Of a stretch of 64,000 nt of DNA, positions 9,304 to 17,861 are shown piece by piece (position 1 is the first letter of the stretch; the number at the start of each line of letters is the position of its first letter). Position numbers and translations under genes: made by a program. The notes beneath the pieces are model-generated. The model did not search any database. It was given only the letters and a program-made list of their open reading frames with translations, and was not told where the DNA came from. Source of the DNA: Paenibacillus qinlingensis (lineage in GTDB: Bacteria > Bacillota > Bacilli > Paenibacillales > NBRC-103111). Location of the stretch: assembly GCF_013204845.1 (NCBI RefSeq), contig NZ_JABMKY010000013.1, positions 62,001 to 126,000 of the forward strand, read 5' to 3'.

Positions 9304-9317
9304 AGAATACGCTTTCA
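9304..9317. promoter_or_regulatory. Second cre-like operator
   Basis: Read on the minus strand this is TGAAAGCGTATTCT, one mismatch from TGWAARCGYTWNCW. It lies 40 bases upstream of the promoter at 9358 and upstream of the small minus-strand gene, so it could regulate either. Together with 9068-9081 it suggests CcpA control. Confidence 0.5.
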
Positions 9318-9357
9318 ATGAATAATTAATAATGAACGAATTCTTTTAAAAAGTGTA

Positions 9358-9386
9358 TTGACGTCCATGTCATTTTATTGTAAGAT
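9358..9386 (+). promoter_or_regulatory. Main promoter of the ABC transporter operon
   Basis: TTGACG and TAAGAT are separated by 17 bases. The predicted transcript start near 9393 gives a leader of about 230 bases before the binding-protein gene. Confidence 0.6.
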
Positions 9387-9445
9387 TTAATCACACGGAA
9401 CACCTAAAACAATTGAATATGTCAGTTTTGATAACATGTTACCGC

Positions 9446-9505
9446 AAGGGCATTAGTTATTAGAAGAAATGCAAGTCTTCTTCTATAACTATGCCCTTTT
9501 TATTT
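9446..9505 (+). terminator. Terminator hairpin inside the leader of the ABC operon (attenuator or small RNA end)
   Basis: The right arm, 9478-9498, pairs over 21 bp with the left arm, 9446-9468, apart from two bulged T. A run of T to 9501 follows. It lies about 55 bases after the predicted transcript start and 120 bases before the coding region, so transcription must either read through it or end as an RNA of about 110 bases. A second, smaller hairpin (GATAGT/ACTATC with inner AAACT/AGTTT) lies at 9534-9565. I recognise no known riboswitch class. Confidence 0.75.
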
Positions 9506-9624
9506 TGCCAATAAATGAATCATGAAAGGGGTTGATAGTACAAACTAAGACGAAGTTTAACTATCGGGTACACGCTTCACCAATAAATAATTAGATGAAT
9601 TAAAAAAAGGGAGAAGATGATCAC

Positions 9625-10980
9625 ATGAACATGAAAAAATGGTCAACAATTGGTTTGGCAACGTCTATGGCACTTGTAGCTGCAGGTTGCGGTAAATCCA
9701 CGCCAGCAGAAACAACAAAACCAGCAGCATCTGTGGCTCCAACAACGGCAGCATCCGCAGCTCCTACTGCAGCAGCTTCAACTAAACTTACTGGTGATTT
9801 TGAAATCCAATACTTTGTTGGCGGATACGGCGACAAATGGTGGAAAAAAGTTATTGCTGATTTCCAAGCGAAAAACCCTGATTTGAAAATTAAAGAAAGT
9901 GCGGGACCAAAAATCAACGAGCAAATGAAACCCCGTTGGATCGCTGGTAACCCACCTGATTTCGTATACATCGATGGACCTGAGTTGTTCGACCGCCAAA
10001 TGGTTACAGACGGACAATTGGAAGATCTGACGGACTGGATCAAAGACGCTAAAAACGTTGATGGCGAGAAAATTATTGATTTACTTTCTCAAAAGCCACA
10101 ACAATTTGATGGTAAAACGTACAACATTCCTTTCGTCATGAGCTCATGGGGTATTTTCTATGATAAAGCTCTTTTCAAAGACAAAGGTTGGGCTGAGCCG
10201 AAAGACTTCGAAGAATTCTTGGCTGTAAGTGAAAAAATTAAAGGTGCTGGCATCATTCCATTCATCCACACTGGTAAATTTCCTTACTACATCAACGGTG
10301 GCGTATTGCTTCCAGCAATCGTATCTGCAAACAACAATGACTACAAATTGCTGCAAGATATGTCCACAAACAATCTAGAGGCTTGGAAAAATCCTGCCAT
10401 CATCAAAGGTCTAAATAAAATCGTTCAAATGCGTGATAAAGGCTACATCGACAAAGCATCTGTTCAAATCAACCACACGGATTCTCAATCCTTGTTCCTA
10501 CAACACAAAGACGCATTCATCCCGAACGGTCTGTGGTTACCAAACGAAATGGCGAAAGACGTTCCAGGTAGCTTTGACTTCGGATTCATTCCATCCATCA
10601 CGCAAGATAAAGGTGGAAAAGTCGTAGCTAACACGTCCACAGCTACGTTCGGAATAGCGAAAAAAGCGAAAAACAAAGAGGCTGCAAAAGCATTCATGCA
10701 ATTCGTATTCTCCCAAACACAAGCTTCCCAATGGGCTGAGCTAAGTGGTGCTCCTTCTAATGTAAAAGGTGACATTTCTTCTTCCAAAGCTCCTAACTTC
10801 GTTAAGGATGCTGCGAAATTCTTGGCTTCCCCTGATACAGTTGTAGTTCCTACAGTTTCCTTCGCTGCTGACGTTGACAAAGCCATGCAGGATGCAACAG
10901 TTGCTTTGACAATCGGAACAATTACACCTGAACAATGGGTAACTCGTGTATCCGAAGTTGTGGCAAAACAAAAGAAATAG
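9625..10980 (+). CDS. Carbohydrate ABC transporter substrate-binding lipoprotein
   Basis: A 451-aa family 1 extracellular solute-binding protein. It has a lipoprotein signal peptide with lipobox VAAGC (Cys22), an Ala/Thr/Pro-rich tether (about 25-52) and a two-lobed binding fold. It captures a sugar and hands it to the two permeases that follow. The neighbouring GlcNAc-type PTS and the general look of the protein suggest an amino sugar or chito-oligosaccharide, but the ligand is not proven. The start is ATG 9625; ATG 9631 is an alternative. GGGAG lies at 9609-9613. A hairpin separates it from the permease genes. No ATPase gene is nearby, so a shared MsmX-type ATPase elsewhere is expected. Confidence 0.92.
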   Translation: MNMKKWSTIGLATSMALVAAGCGKSTPAETTKPAASVAPTTAASAAPTAAASTKLTGDFEIQYFVGGYGDKWWKKVIADFQAKNPDLKIKESAGPKINEQMKPRWIAGNPPDFVYIDGPELFDRQMVTDGQLEDLTDWIKDAKNVDGEKIIDLLSQKPQQFDGKTYNIPFVMSSWGIFYDKALFKDKGWAEPKDFEEFLAVSEKIKGAGIIPFIHTGKFPYYINGGVLLPAIVSANNNDYKLLQDMSTNNLEAWKNPAIIKGLNKIVQMRDKGYIDKASVQINHTDSQSLFLQHKDAFIPNGLWLPNEMAKDVPGSFDFGFIPSITQDKGGKVVANTSTATFGIAKKAKNKEAAKAFMQFVFSQTQASQWAELSGAPSNVKGDISSSKAPNFVKDAAKFLASPDTVVVPTVSFAADVDKAMQDATVALTIGTITPEQWVTRVSEVVAKQKK

Positions 10981-10996
10981 GAACTGAATGAAGCAG

Positions 10997-11040
10997 TGCG
11001 GAGAACAACAAGGGCATAGCTGCCCAAGGCGTTCTCCGCA
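10997..11040 (+). other. Intercistronic hairpin between binding protein and permease genes
   Basis: TGCGGAGAAC pairs with GTTCTCCGCA, and an inner GGGCA/TGCCC stem lies in the loop. No T run follows. Such elements stabilise the upstream mRNA so that more binding protein than permease is made; that role is inferred. Confidence 0.7.
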
Positions 11041-11068
11041 ATTTATATGATAGGACGGTGAGGATAGA

Positions 11069-11974
11069 ATGAAGACCAACGCGAAAATGCTAAAACGGAA
11101 TTTATTCATCGCTTCATTCATCATTCCGACTTTTCTATTCTTCTGCGTATTTACGATATATCCCGTTATACAGGCGTTACAGAAGTCTTTCTATGATTGG
11201 TCAGGCATGTCTGAAAATAGCGAGTTTGTTGGTTTAGATAACTTCGTTGAGCTTTTCAAAGATCCGATTGTACTTAGAGCCATTGGAAATGATTATTTCC
11301 TTGTCGTTGGTAAAGTGATTGGGATTATGATTCTGGCGACTTTCTTCGCTGTAGCATTAACAAGATTTAACTTGAGGGGTACTGGTTTCTTTCGAGCCAT
11401 CTTCTTTATCCCGAATGTCATTTCAGTCGTTGTAGTCGGTGTACTCTGGAATTTCATTTACAATCCGCAAATCGGTTTCTTGAATGCTTTCTTGTCTCTA
11501 TTTACCGAGGAAAAAGTTGATATTACTTGGCTAGGATTTCCTCAGCATACGATCTGGATGCTTTTACCCCCTACAATTTGGGCAGGGATCGGCTTCTACA
11601 TGATCCTAATGATTGCTGCAATTGTGAATATTCCTGCTTCTTACTATGAGGCAGCTAATATAGACGGAGCTGGTCAATGGTCACAATTCCGCCATATCAC
11701 CATGCCGCTCATTTGGGAGCAAATTAAGGTCTCCATCGTTAACATCGTTATTACTACACTCAACGGATCTTTCGTTATTATTCAGCTCATGACTAATGGC
11801 GGACAACCCGATAATACGACGCAAGTTATGGGTTCTTATCTGTATCGGATGGCTTTTCAACAGTATCATTTCGGTTATGGAGCAGCCATTGGTGTCATGA
11901 TTCTGATCGTGTCACTTATCACAACACTGATCTTACAACGTATCATGCGCCAAGAAACCATCGAAATGCACTAA
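11069..11974 (+). CDS. Carbohydrate ABC transporter permease, MalF-like
   Basis: A 301-aa inner-membrane component with about six membrane helices. The EAA loop that contacts the ATPase is near residues 193-212 (YEAANIDGAGQWSQFRHITM). The start ATG follows GGTGAGGA. It forms the channel together with the MalG-like permease 40 bases downstream. The complex imports the sugar bound by the 9625-10980 lipoprotein. Length and motif are normal for the family. Confidence 0.93.
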   Translation: MKTNAKMLKRNLFIASFIIPTFLFFCVFTIYPVIQALQKSFYDWSGMSENSEFVGLDNFVELFKDPIVLRAIGNDYFLVVGKVIGIMILATFFAVALTRFNLRGTGFFRAIFFIPNVISVVVVGVLWNFIYNPQIGFLNAFLSLFTEEKVDITWLGFPQHTIWMLLPPTIWAGIGFYMILMIAAIVNIPASYYEAANIDGAGQWSQFRHITMPLIWEQIKVSIVNIVITTLNGSFVIIQLMTNGGQPDNTTQVMGSYLYRMAFQQYHFGYGAAIGVMILIVSLITTLILQRIMRQETIEMH

Positions 11975-12014
11975 GTCATCATAGACAAAGATACTGAGGG
12001 AGGGAAACCATCGT

Positions 12015-12854
12015 ATGGCTATCAAAAATCCATTAGCGAAAATGTTAGTTTGGATCATTCTGATCATATGGAGTGTAGCCGTGCTCTATCCACTCTTGTG
12101 GACATTGCTAGATGCGCTCAAAAATAATGAACAATTTTTCTTGAATGCCCCATGGGCATTGCCTAAATTCCCATTACTTTGGTCGAACTTCTCGTATGTG
12201 TGGAGTAAATACAATTTCAGCACATACTTCCTGAACTCCGTTGTGGTGACGGTAGGAAGTACACTTCTGGGCATGATCCTTGCAGCGATGACGGCTTATA
12301 TTTTGGCGAGATATGATTTTAAAGGGAACAAAGTTCTTCTAACGATCTATATTTCTTCGATGATGATTCCGTTCGCACTTGCTCTGATTCCATTGTTCTT
12401 CTTGTTGAATGATTTGCACCTTATTAATACTTGGCTGGGGCTAATCCTAGTCTACGCGGCACTTAACTTGCCATTCGGGATTTTCTTGCTTGTTGGGTTC
12501 TACAAATCGCTTCCTAAAGAAATTGAAGAAGCTGCGATTATTGATGGCACTTCTCACTATGGCACATTCTTCCGGGTTATGTTACCATTGTCACAGCCAG
12601 GTTTGATCACGGTTATGATTACTAACATGCTGAATAACTGGAATGAATACTTCCTAGGGGTTGTTCTAACGAATGAACCAACTAAGTACACGCTTCCAAT
12701 TGGTTTGGCTGTTATGCAAGCTGAAATGCAATATCGTGTAGAATGGGGTCCGTTATTTGCAGGATTGCTAATCACAACATTACCGACTTTGATCGTGTAT
12801 ATGATATTTCAACGCCAGATTGCAAGTGGGATTACGGCAGGAGCTGTGAAATAA
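12015..12854 (+). CDS. Carbohydrate ABC transporter permease, MalG-like
   Basis: A 279-aa second channel subunit with about six membrane helices and the EAA loop near residues 170-190 (EEAAIIDGTSHYGTF). A strong GAGGGAGGG ribosome site lies about ten bases before the ATG. It is the last gene of the ABC operon, as a hairpin terminator follows at 12879-12925. Confidence 0.93.
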   Translation: MAIKNPLAKMLVWIILIIWSVAVLYPLLWTLLDALKNNEQFFLNAPWALPKFPLLWSNFSYVWSKYNFSTYFLNSVVVTVGSTLLGMILAAMTAYILARYDFKGNKVLLTIYISSMMIPFALALIPLFFLLNDLHLINTWLGLILVYAALNLPFGIFLLVGFYKSLPKEIEEAAIIDGTSHYGTFFRVMLPLSQPGLITVMITNMLNNWNEYFLGVVLTNEPTKYTLPIGLAVMQAEMQYRVEWGPLFAGLLITTLPTLIVYMIFQRQIASGITAGAVK

Positions 12855-12878
12855 CTGTATATGGCAATACATAGAAAA

Positions 12879-12925
12879 AACACCTTAACCTAGAGGAATT
12901 TATCCTTTCGGGAGGGTGTTCTTTC
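12879..12925 (+). terminator. Terminator of the ABC operon
   Basis: AACACC pairs with GGTGTT and an inner AGAGGA pairs with TCCTTT. The stem is interrupted and the T run weak (TTCTTTCT). It overlaps the region just upstream of the PTS gene, where a TATAAT lies at 12929-12934 without a good -35. Confidence 0.55.
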
Positions 12926-12993
12926 TACTATAATGGGGATAGGTAAAAGCAAACAAGGAACGGCCAAAACTTGTGGGCTTATAGGTGAATCTA

Positions 12994-14421
12994 ATGAGTG
13001 TAATGTATGCATTTCAGAAGATGGGGAGATCACTAATGATTCCTATTGCGGTGCTGCCGGCAGCATCCATTCTTCTTCGAATTGGTAAAATGTCTTTTCA
13101 TGATCCTTTCCTTGTTCATGTGGCTCAAATTTTCGAGCTAGGTGGAAGCGCAATTTTTGATAATTTGCCACTCATTTTCGCAATAGGAATTGCGATTGGA
13201 TTAACTTCGGGAGAAGGCATTGCTGCTTTAGCGGCTGCCGTTGGATATCTGGTCTTTGATAATGTCCTTAAACATTTTCAAATGGTTTCAGGCAGCTCAG
13301 AGCCATTGGATACAGGCGTGCTAGGTGGGATGATGGTGGGGATGCTTTCTGCTACATTCTTCAATCGATTTAGTCATATTCAATTACCGAAGTCTCTTGG
13401 ATTTTTTGGCGGAAAACGCTTTGTTCCACTCGTGACATCCCTTGTTATGGTTTTCATTGGTGTAGTAGTTGGGCTCATCTGGCCTCCTGTACAGCGAGGA
13501 ATAAGTGAAATAGGATTATGGATTGTAGATAACGGAAACATTGGGGTTTTCATTTACGGCGTCATTAATCGCTTACTCATTCCTACAGGTCTGCATCATG
13601 TTATTAATAATATCGCTTGGTTTCAAATAGGGAATTTCGTTACACCAGCAGGCAAAATGGTACATGGGGATATTTCACGCTTCTTCGCAGGAGATCCCAC
13701 AGCAGGGATGTTTATGACAGGATTCTACCCAGTTATCATGTTTGGCTTGCCAGCAGCCGCACTTGCTGTCGTGAGAAGCACTTCTTCATCTACAAGGAAA
13801 TTTGTAGCTCCAGTCATGTTGACTGCTGCACTGACAAGTTTCCTAACAGGCATTACAGAGCCAATCGAATTTGCGTTTATGTTCGTAGCCCCTGTTCTTT
13901 ATGTGATTCATGCCGTTCTTACAGGCTTCTCGATGCTCATTATGAATATACTTCAAGTGAAAATGGGTTTTGGCTTCTCTTCGGGCTCTATTGATTTCGT
14001 GTTGAACTGGCACTTGGCGACGAATCCCTATTGGATTTTACTCATTGGAACTGTGTATTTCATTCTATATTTTATAACCTTTAGAGTGTATCTACACTTC
14101 TTTCCGATAAAAGTAATAAGTAAGGATGACATTGAGCAACATGTTGAGGTAGAAGCTACTGATGAGAAACCATCACTGGTAGATCGCCCAACACGTATTC
14201 TCAACAACATTGGCGGAGCTTCTAATATTATTTCCATTGATGCTTGTATTACACGCCTGCGCCTTCTCGTGAAAGATGAAGTACTTGTACAAGATAATGA
14301 ACTGAAGGAATTAGGTGCCATAGGTGTTATCCGGCTAGGAAAAGGCAACGTTCATGTTGTTTTTGGGACAGAGTCGGAACAAATTCGTGAGAGCATTAAA
14401 CCTTTGCTAGGTACAAAATGA
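12994..14421 (+). CDS. nagE: PTS permease EIICB, N-acetylglucosamine type
   Basis: A 475-aa sugar permease that phosphorylates its substrate during uptake. The membrane EIIC domain (about 1-370) has the glucose/GlcNAc-family signature around GLHHVINNIAWFQIG and GDISRFFAGDPTAGMFMTGF, closest in memory to NagE-type proteins. The C-terminal EIIB domain (about 390-475) carries the phosphorylated cysteine C418 in DACITRLRL. There is no EIIA domain, so a separate one must serve it. The start is ATG 12994, with GGTGA five bases upstream; an in-frame GTG at 12985 and ATG at 13003 are alternatives. A BglG-type antiterminator follows and probably controls this gene. The PTS family is certain; GlcNAc rather than glucose specificity is moderately supported. 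Confidence 0.88.
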   Translation: MSVMYAFQKMGRSLMIPIAVLPAASILLRIGKMSFHDPFLVHVAQIFELGGSAIFDNLPLIFAIGIAIGLTSGEGIAALAAAVGYLVFDNVLKHFQMVSGSSEPLDTGVLGGMMVGMLSATFFNRFSHIQLPKSLGFFGGKRFVPLVTSLVMVFIGVVVGLIWPPVQRGISEIGLWIVDNGNIGVFIYGVINRLLIPTGLHHVINNIAWFQIGNFVTPAGKMVHGDISRFFAGDPTAGMFMTGFYPVIMFGLPAAALAVVRSTSSSTRKFVAPVMLTAALTSFLTGITEPIEFAFMFVAPVLYVIHAVLTGFSMLIMNILQVKMGFGFSSGSIDFVLNWHLATNPYWILLIGTVYFILYFITFRVYLHFFPIKVISKDDIEQHVEVEATDEKPSLVDRPTRILNNIGGASNIISIDACITRLRLLVKDEVLVQDNELKELGAIGVIRLGKGNVHVVFGTESEQIRESIKPLLGTK

Positions 14422-14460
14422 GAAAAAATCAGGACAAGCCTAAGAACGCGGAGGTGTCTT

Positions 14461-15294
14461 ATGATTGATCGGACGATCATACATGTTCTATCGCATAACG
14501 TGGTGATGGCGCATTTAAGCTCAGGGAAAAATTCCATTGCATTTGGTAAGGGAATTGGATTCAAGAAAACACCAGGTATGATGATTGGTGAAGGTGAAAT
14601 CACACAAGAGTTCCTTTTGCATACATCAGAAGTACTCAAAAACTATGAACAAATTCTCAATGCCGTCGATGTGAAAATCATCGGGATCACCGAAGAAGTA
14701 ATTGCGTACGCACAAAGCATGCTGGAAGGCGATTTCTCTGAAACGATCCATGCATCGCTGGTAGATCATATTAACTTCGCAGTTGAGCGGCAGAAGCGCG
14801 GAATCTTCATTACGAATCCATTTGCCTATGAAATTGGATACATGTACCCTGAGGAATATAAAGTTGCTAAGAAAGCTGTTGAATTCTTGAATGAACATTT
14901 GGATGTGAAATTACCTGAGGATGAGGTTGCTTTCTTGACGATGCATTTCAACAGTGCCCGTAAGAAAGAGCAAGCATCCGATTCTCTAGCGGTTGTCAGA
15001 GTGGTCTCTCAGACGATTGAATCTGCAAAGGAACTTGGTTTTAATTTCGATGATTCGTTCTCAACACTTCGGTTTATCTCTCATTTAAAAGGAGTAATTG
15101 AACGGGTTAAGCAAAAGAAAACTCTTCAAAACTCACTTCTCTCCAAAATTAAAGAAGAATACGGCGACACCTATGTAAAAGCAAAGGTTTTATCGTTAAT
15201 GTTAAGTGATTCACTACAATTAGAAGTGCCTGACGATGAGACAGGATACTTAACGATGCATTTAGAACGCTTGCTGCAACGTACAGAAGTTTAG
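14461..15294 (+). CDS. BglG-family transcriptional antiterminator (GlcT/LicT type)
   Basis: A 277-aa RNA-binding regulator. The N-terminal RNA-binding domain (about 1-58; VLSHNVVMAHLSSG, AFGKGIGFKK) is followed by two PTS-regulated PRD domains (about 65-170 and 175-275). Conserved PRD histidines are visible in HASLVDHINFAVER and FLTMHFNSA of PRD1 and in FISHL and YLTMHLERL of PRD2. Family members prevent early termination of PTS mRNAs when sugar is present. The gene is 39 bases downstream of the PTS permease and probably co-transcribed with it. I could not find a canonical RNA target (RAT) upstream of the permease. Confidence 0.9.
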   Translation: MIDRTIIHVLSHNVVMAHLSSGKNSIAFGKGIGFKKTPGMMIGEGEITQEFLLHTSEVLKNYEQILNAVDVKIIGITEEVIAYAQSMLEGDFSETIHASLVDHINFAVERQKRGIFITNPFAYEIGYMYPEEYKVAKKAVEFLNEHLDVKLPEDEVAFLTMHFNSARKKEQASDSLAVVRVVSQTIESAKELGFNFDDSFSTLRFISHLKGVIERVKQKKTLQNSLLSKIKEEYGDTYVKAKVLSLMLSDSLQLEVPDDETGYLTMHLERLLQRTEV

Positions 15295-15315
15295 GTGAAA
15301 AAAATAAGCTAGAGC

Positions 15316-15350
15316 ATTCCCTTGCAGCCTTTGTGGAGCAGGGATTTTTT
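15316..15350 (+). terminator. Terminator after the antiterminator gene
   Basis: ATTCCCTTGCAGCC pairs with GGAGCAGGGAT (one bulge) and is followed by six T. Confidence 0.8.
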
Positions 15351-15450
15351 GTGTGAATACGTGGTTTGAGGTCTTAAGTGGATTGCATATTTCTACAATG
15401 TCAGCTAAACTGACTGTTAGAGTACTTAGAGAGAACGGAGTGCATAGGAC

Positions 15451-16548
15451 ATGCTGTATAAGAAATTAGCTAAGCCCGTTTTGTTTCGAATGGATCCGGA
15501 AAAAGCGCATCATTTAATCATCGACGGCCTCAGTGCTGTTGGGAATTTACCAGGGAGCAAGCAATTGCTTAAATCCATGTATGGGGTCCCAGAATCACCG
15601 CAATTAACACAGGAGTTATGGGGATTGCACTTCGGTAATCCAGTCGGTCTTGCTGCAGGGCTAGATAAGAACGCGAAAGCAGTAAAAGGATTTTCACAAA
15701 TGGGGTTTGGATTTATGGAAGTCGGTACGATTACCCCTAAACCACAATCAGGTAATGAGCTCCCCCGTTTGTTCCGTCTTCCTGAAGACAAAGCACTCAT
15801 TAACCGCATGGGATTCAATAATGTAGGCACAGCTGAGATGGCACACAACCTAGAAAAAACAGGGAAACATGTGATTCCAGTTGCTGTAAACATAGGGAAA
15901 AATAAATCAACGCCAAACGAGCAGGCAGAAGAGGATTATCGTGCTTGTATTGTAGCGTTATATACATATGGAGATTTCTTTGTTGTTAACATAAGCTCAC
16001 CAAATACACCTGATTTGCGTAATTTACAACATGGCGATGAATTGAAACGCTTGTTATCTACGGTTCGGGATGAAATGCAAGTGCAGCATAAGAAGCACGG
16101 TGGTGCCGCGAAACCGGTTCTTGTCAAAATTGCGCCAGATCTAACGGATGATGAGCTTGTTCTTACTGTACAAATCATTAAGGAAAGCGGAGTATCTGGG
16201 ATCATCGCAACGAATACCACGCTAAGCAGAGAAGGCTTACGACATGCTAATCGCGAGCAAGCTGGCGGATTAAGCGGATTGCCATTAACGAAGCGCTCTA
16301 CAGATGTTATTCGACGTGTGTATCAATTAACGGATGGCAAGTTACCGATTATTGGGGCTGGTGGGATTTTCACCGCGCAAGATGCGTATGACAAAATCCG
16401 GGCTGGTGCAAGTCTTGTTGAAGTATACACCGCATTAATTTATGAGGGACCTGGTCTACTTGGGCATATAAATAAAGGGCTTCAAGAGCTGTTAAAGAAG
16501 GATGGTTTCACACATATTTCCCAGGCAATAGGCGTAGATTCGCACTAA
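15451..16548 (+). CDS. pyrD: Dihydroorotate dehydrogenase, quinone-dependent (class 2)
   Basis: A 365-aa peripheral membrane flavoprotein that oxidises dihydroorotate to orotate in pyrimidine synthesis and passes electrons to quinone. The N-terminal membrane-binding helices (about 1-40; FRMDPEKAHHL) mark class 2. FMN-site features include PVGLAAGLDKN, NRMGFNN and GAGGIF. The catalytic serine lies in NISSPNTPDLRNLQ. It stands alone, far from any pyr operon, which is usual for class 2 enzymes. The ATG start lies at 15451 behind a modest ACGGAG site. Confidence 0.95.
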   Translation: MLYKKLAKPVLFRMDPEKAHHLIIDGLSAVGNLPGSKQLLKSMYGVPESPQLTQELWGLHFGNPVGLAAGLDKNAKAVKGFSQMGFGFMEVGTITPKPQSGNELPRLFRLPEDKALINRMGFNNVGTAEMAHNLEKTGKHVIPVAVNIGKNKSTPNEQAEEDYRACIVALYTYGDFFVVNISSPNTPDLRNLQHGDELKRLLSTVRDEMQVQHKKHGGAAKPVLVKIAPDLTDDELVLTVQIIKESGVSGIIATNTTLSREGLRHANREQAGGLSGLPLTKRSTDVIRRVYQLTDGKLPIIGAGGIFTAQDAYDKIRAGASLVEVYTALIYEGPGLLGHINKGLQELLKKDGFTHISQAIGVDSH

Positions 16549-16574
16549 CTTCATTCAGAATGGAGGATACATGG

Positions 16575-17372
16575 ATGGATGGACGAGACTGGAAGAAGTT
16601 TCTACTGCCTTATGAACAAGCGGTAGAGGAATTGAAAGTAAAGTTCAAAACATTACGTGGCGAACTTAAAAGTCGTGAAGAGTACGCACCGATTGAATTT
16701 GTAACAGGACGTGTAAAAAAAATATCAAGCGTGTTAGAGAAAGCGAAGCGTTTGAGCGTACCGATGGATCAGTTAGAGTCTGGCATTGAAGATATCGCTG
16801 GCATTCGCATCATGTGCCAATTCGTAGAAGATACCGAAGTGCTTGCTGAACTTATCCGCAGCAGACAAGATATGAGTGTTGTGTATGAGAAGGATTACAT
16901 TACGAATAAAAAGCCGAGCGGATACCGAAGTTTTCATATTATCATCGAATATCCCGTTCAAACTGCTCTCGGTATGAAGAAAATATTAGCAGAAGTGCAA
17001 ATTCGGACGCTGGCAATGAACTTCTGGGCGACGATTGAACATTCCTTGAATTATAAATATAAAGAGCAATTACCTGATGTGGTTCGGGCGCGGTTGAGTA
17101 AAGCGGCGGAAGCTGCTTATCTACTGGATCAGGAAATGTCTAGTATTCGTGGTGAGATTATGGCCTCTCAGCGGATGTTTGAGGATAACTCCAATCTAGT
17201 CAACCGTGTGCTTAGCAACATCCAAGAACTATATTTCTACCATCGTGTACGAGAAGCCGCTCAATTCCAATTACGATTCAATGAGATTTGGGAAACAGAA
17301 GAAGGACTTAGTGATTTATCTGCCGATATTGAGGCTGCCATTTCGAGAGCCAAAAAAGGAGAAAATAACTAA
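16575..17372 (+). CDS. sasB: Small alarmone synthetase (GTP pyrophosphokinase), SasB/RelQ type
   Basis: A 265-aa single-domain synthetase that transfers pyrophosphate from ATP to GTP or GDP, making (p)ppGpp in the stringent response. It lacks the hydrolase and ACT domains of RelA/SpoT. It matches B. subtilis YjbM closely from memory: PYEQAVEELKVK, PIEFVTGRVK, IAGIRIMCQFV, SGYRSFH, VQIRTLAMNFWATIEHSLNYKY. The start is ATG 16575, with GGAGG at 16562-16566 eight bases upstream; an ATG at 16560 overlaps that site and is unlikely. Its C-terminus is longer than B. subtilis YjbM by about 50 residues, with no recognised motif. The DUF309 gene follows after three bases. Confidence 0.93.
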   Translation: MDGRDWKKFLLPYEQAVEELKVKFKTLRGELKSREEYAPIEFVTGRVKKISSVLEKAKRLSVPMDQLESGIEDIAGIRIMCQFVEDTEVLAELIRSRQDMSVVYEKDYITNKKPSGYRSFHIIIEYPVQTALGMKKILAEVQIRTLAMNFWATIEHSLNYKYKEQLPDVVRARLSKAAEAAYLLDQEMSSIRGEIMASQRMFEDNSNLVNRVLSNIQELYFYHRVREAAQFQLRFNEIWETEEGLSDLSADIEAAISRAKKGENN

Positions 17373-17375
17373 TCC

Positions 17376-17795
17376 ATGAGCGAATATGACCGATTGTATG
17401 TCGCTTTTCTGTACTATTTTAACGATCAGCGGGATTATTTCGAGTGTCATGAAGTGATGGAGGAGCTTTGGCTGGAAGAAGGCCGAAATCCGTTATACCA
17501 AGGTCTGCTGCAAATTGCAGTAGGCCTTTATCATCATGGGAATGGCAATCCGAGCGGTTCTATTAAACTGTTTAGTGCGGGGTTAGATAAGCTGGCACCT
17601 TATCCTGTTCATACGCTAGGGATTGATCTAGGTTTATTAGTGAAGGATAGTGAGGTTTATCTGAGGAAGTTGTTGCGATTGAAAGAGGAACCGTTTCTTC
17701 CTTATGATTTGGATATTAGGATTCTGGATGAAGAGCTAGAGGATCTCCTGGAAGATTTGAGGTTGGATCCACCAGTAAGCAGTGAGCATGATTGA
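17376..17795 (+). CDS. DUF309 domain protein (YpuF-like)
   Basis: A 139-aa cytoplasmic helical protein of unknown function. The family signature is YYFNDQRDYFECHEVMEELW near residues 12-31, followed by QGLLQIAVGLYHHGNGNP. The conserved His and Glu residues look like a metal or ligand site, but no activity is established. The stop of sasB is three bases before its ATG, so the two are co-transcribed and presumably translationally coupled. A terminator follows. Confidence 0.88.
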   Translation: MSEYDRLYVAFLYYFNDQRDYFECHEVMEELWLEEGRNPLYQGLLQIAVGLYHHGNGNPSGSIKLFSAGLDKLAPYPVHTLGIDLGLLVKDSEVYLRKLLRLKEEPFLPYDLDIRILDEELEDLLEDLRLDPPVSSEHD

Positions 17796-17801
17796 AATGA
17801 G

Positions 17802-17839
17802 AAAGGACTTCTCACCAATGGGTGAAGAAGTCCTTTTTG
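17802..17839 (+). terminator. Bidirectional terminator between convergent genes
   Basis: AAAGGACTTCTTCACC (read with one mismatch) pairs with GGTGAAGAAGTCCTTT around AATG. T-rich on the plus strand and A-rich on the other, it can serve both the DUF309 gene and the thioredoxin-like gene. Confidence 0.85.
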
Positions 17840-17861
17840 TAGGTTTAGATATTTAATGGCA

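Noticed and set aside
12855-12993. RNA antiterminator target (RAT) for the BglG-type regulator
   Set aside because: The leader before the PTS gene has a terminator-like hairpin, but I could not find the conserved RAT bulges and GGCAAAACC-type end.
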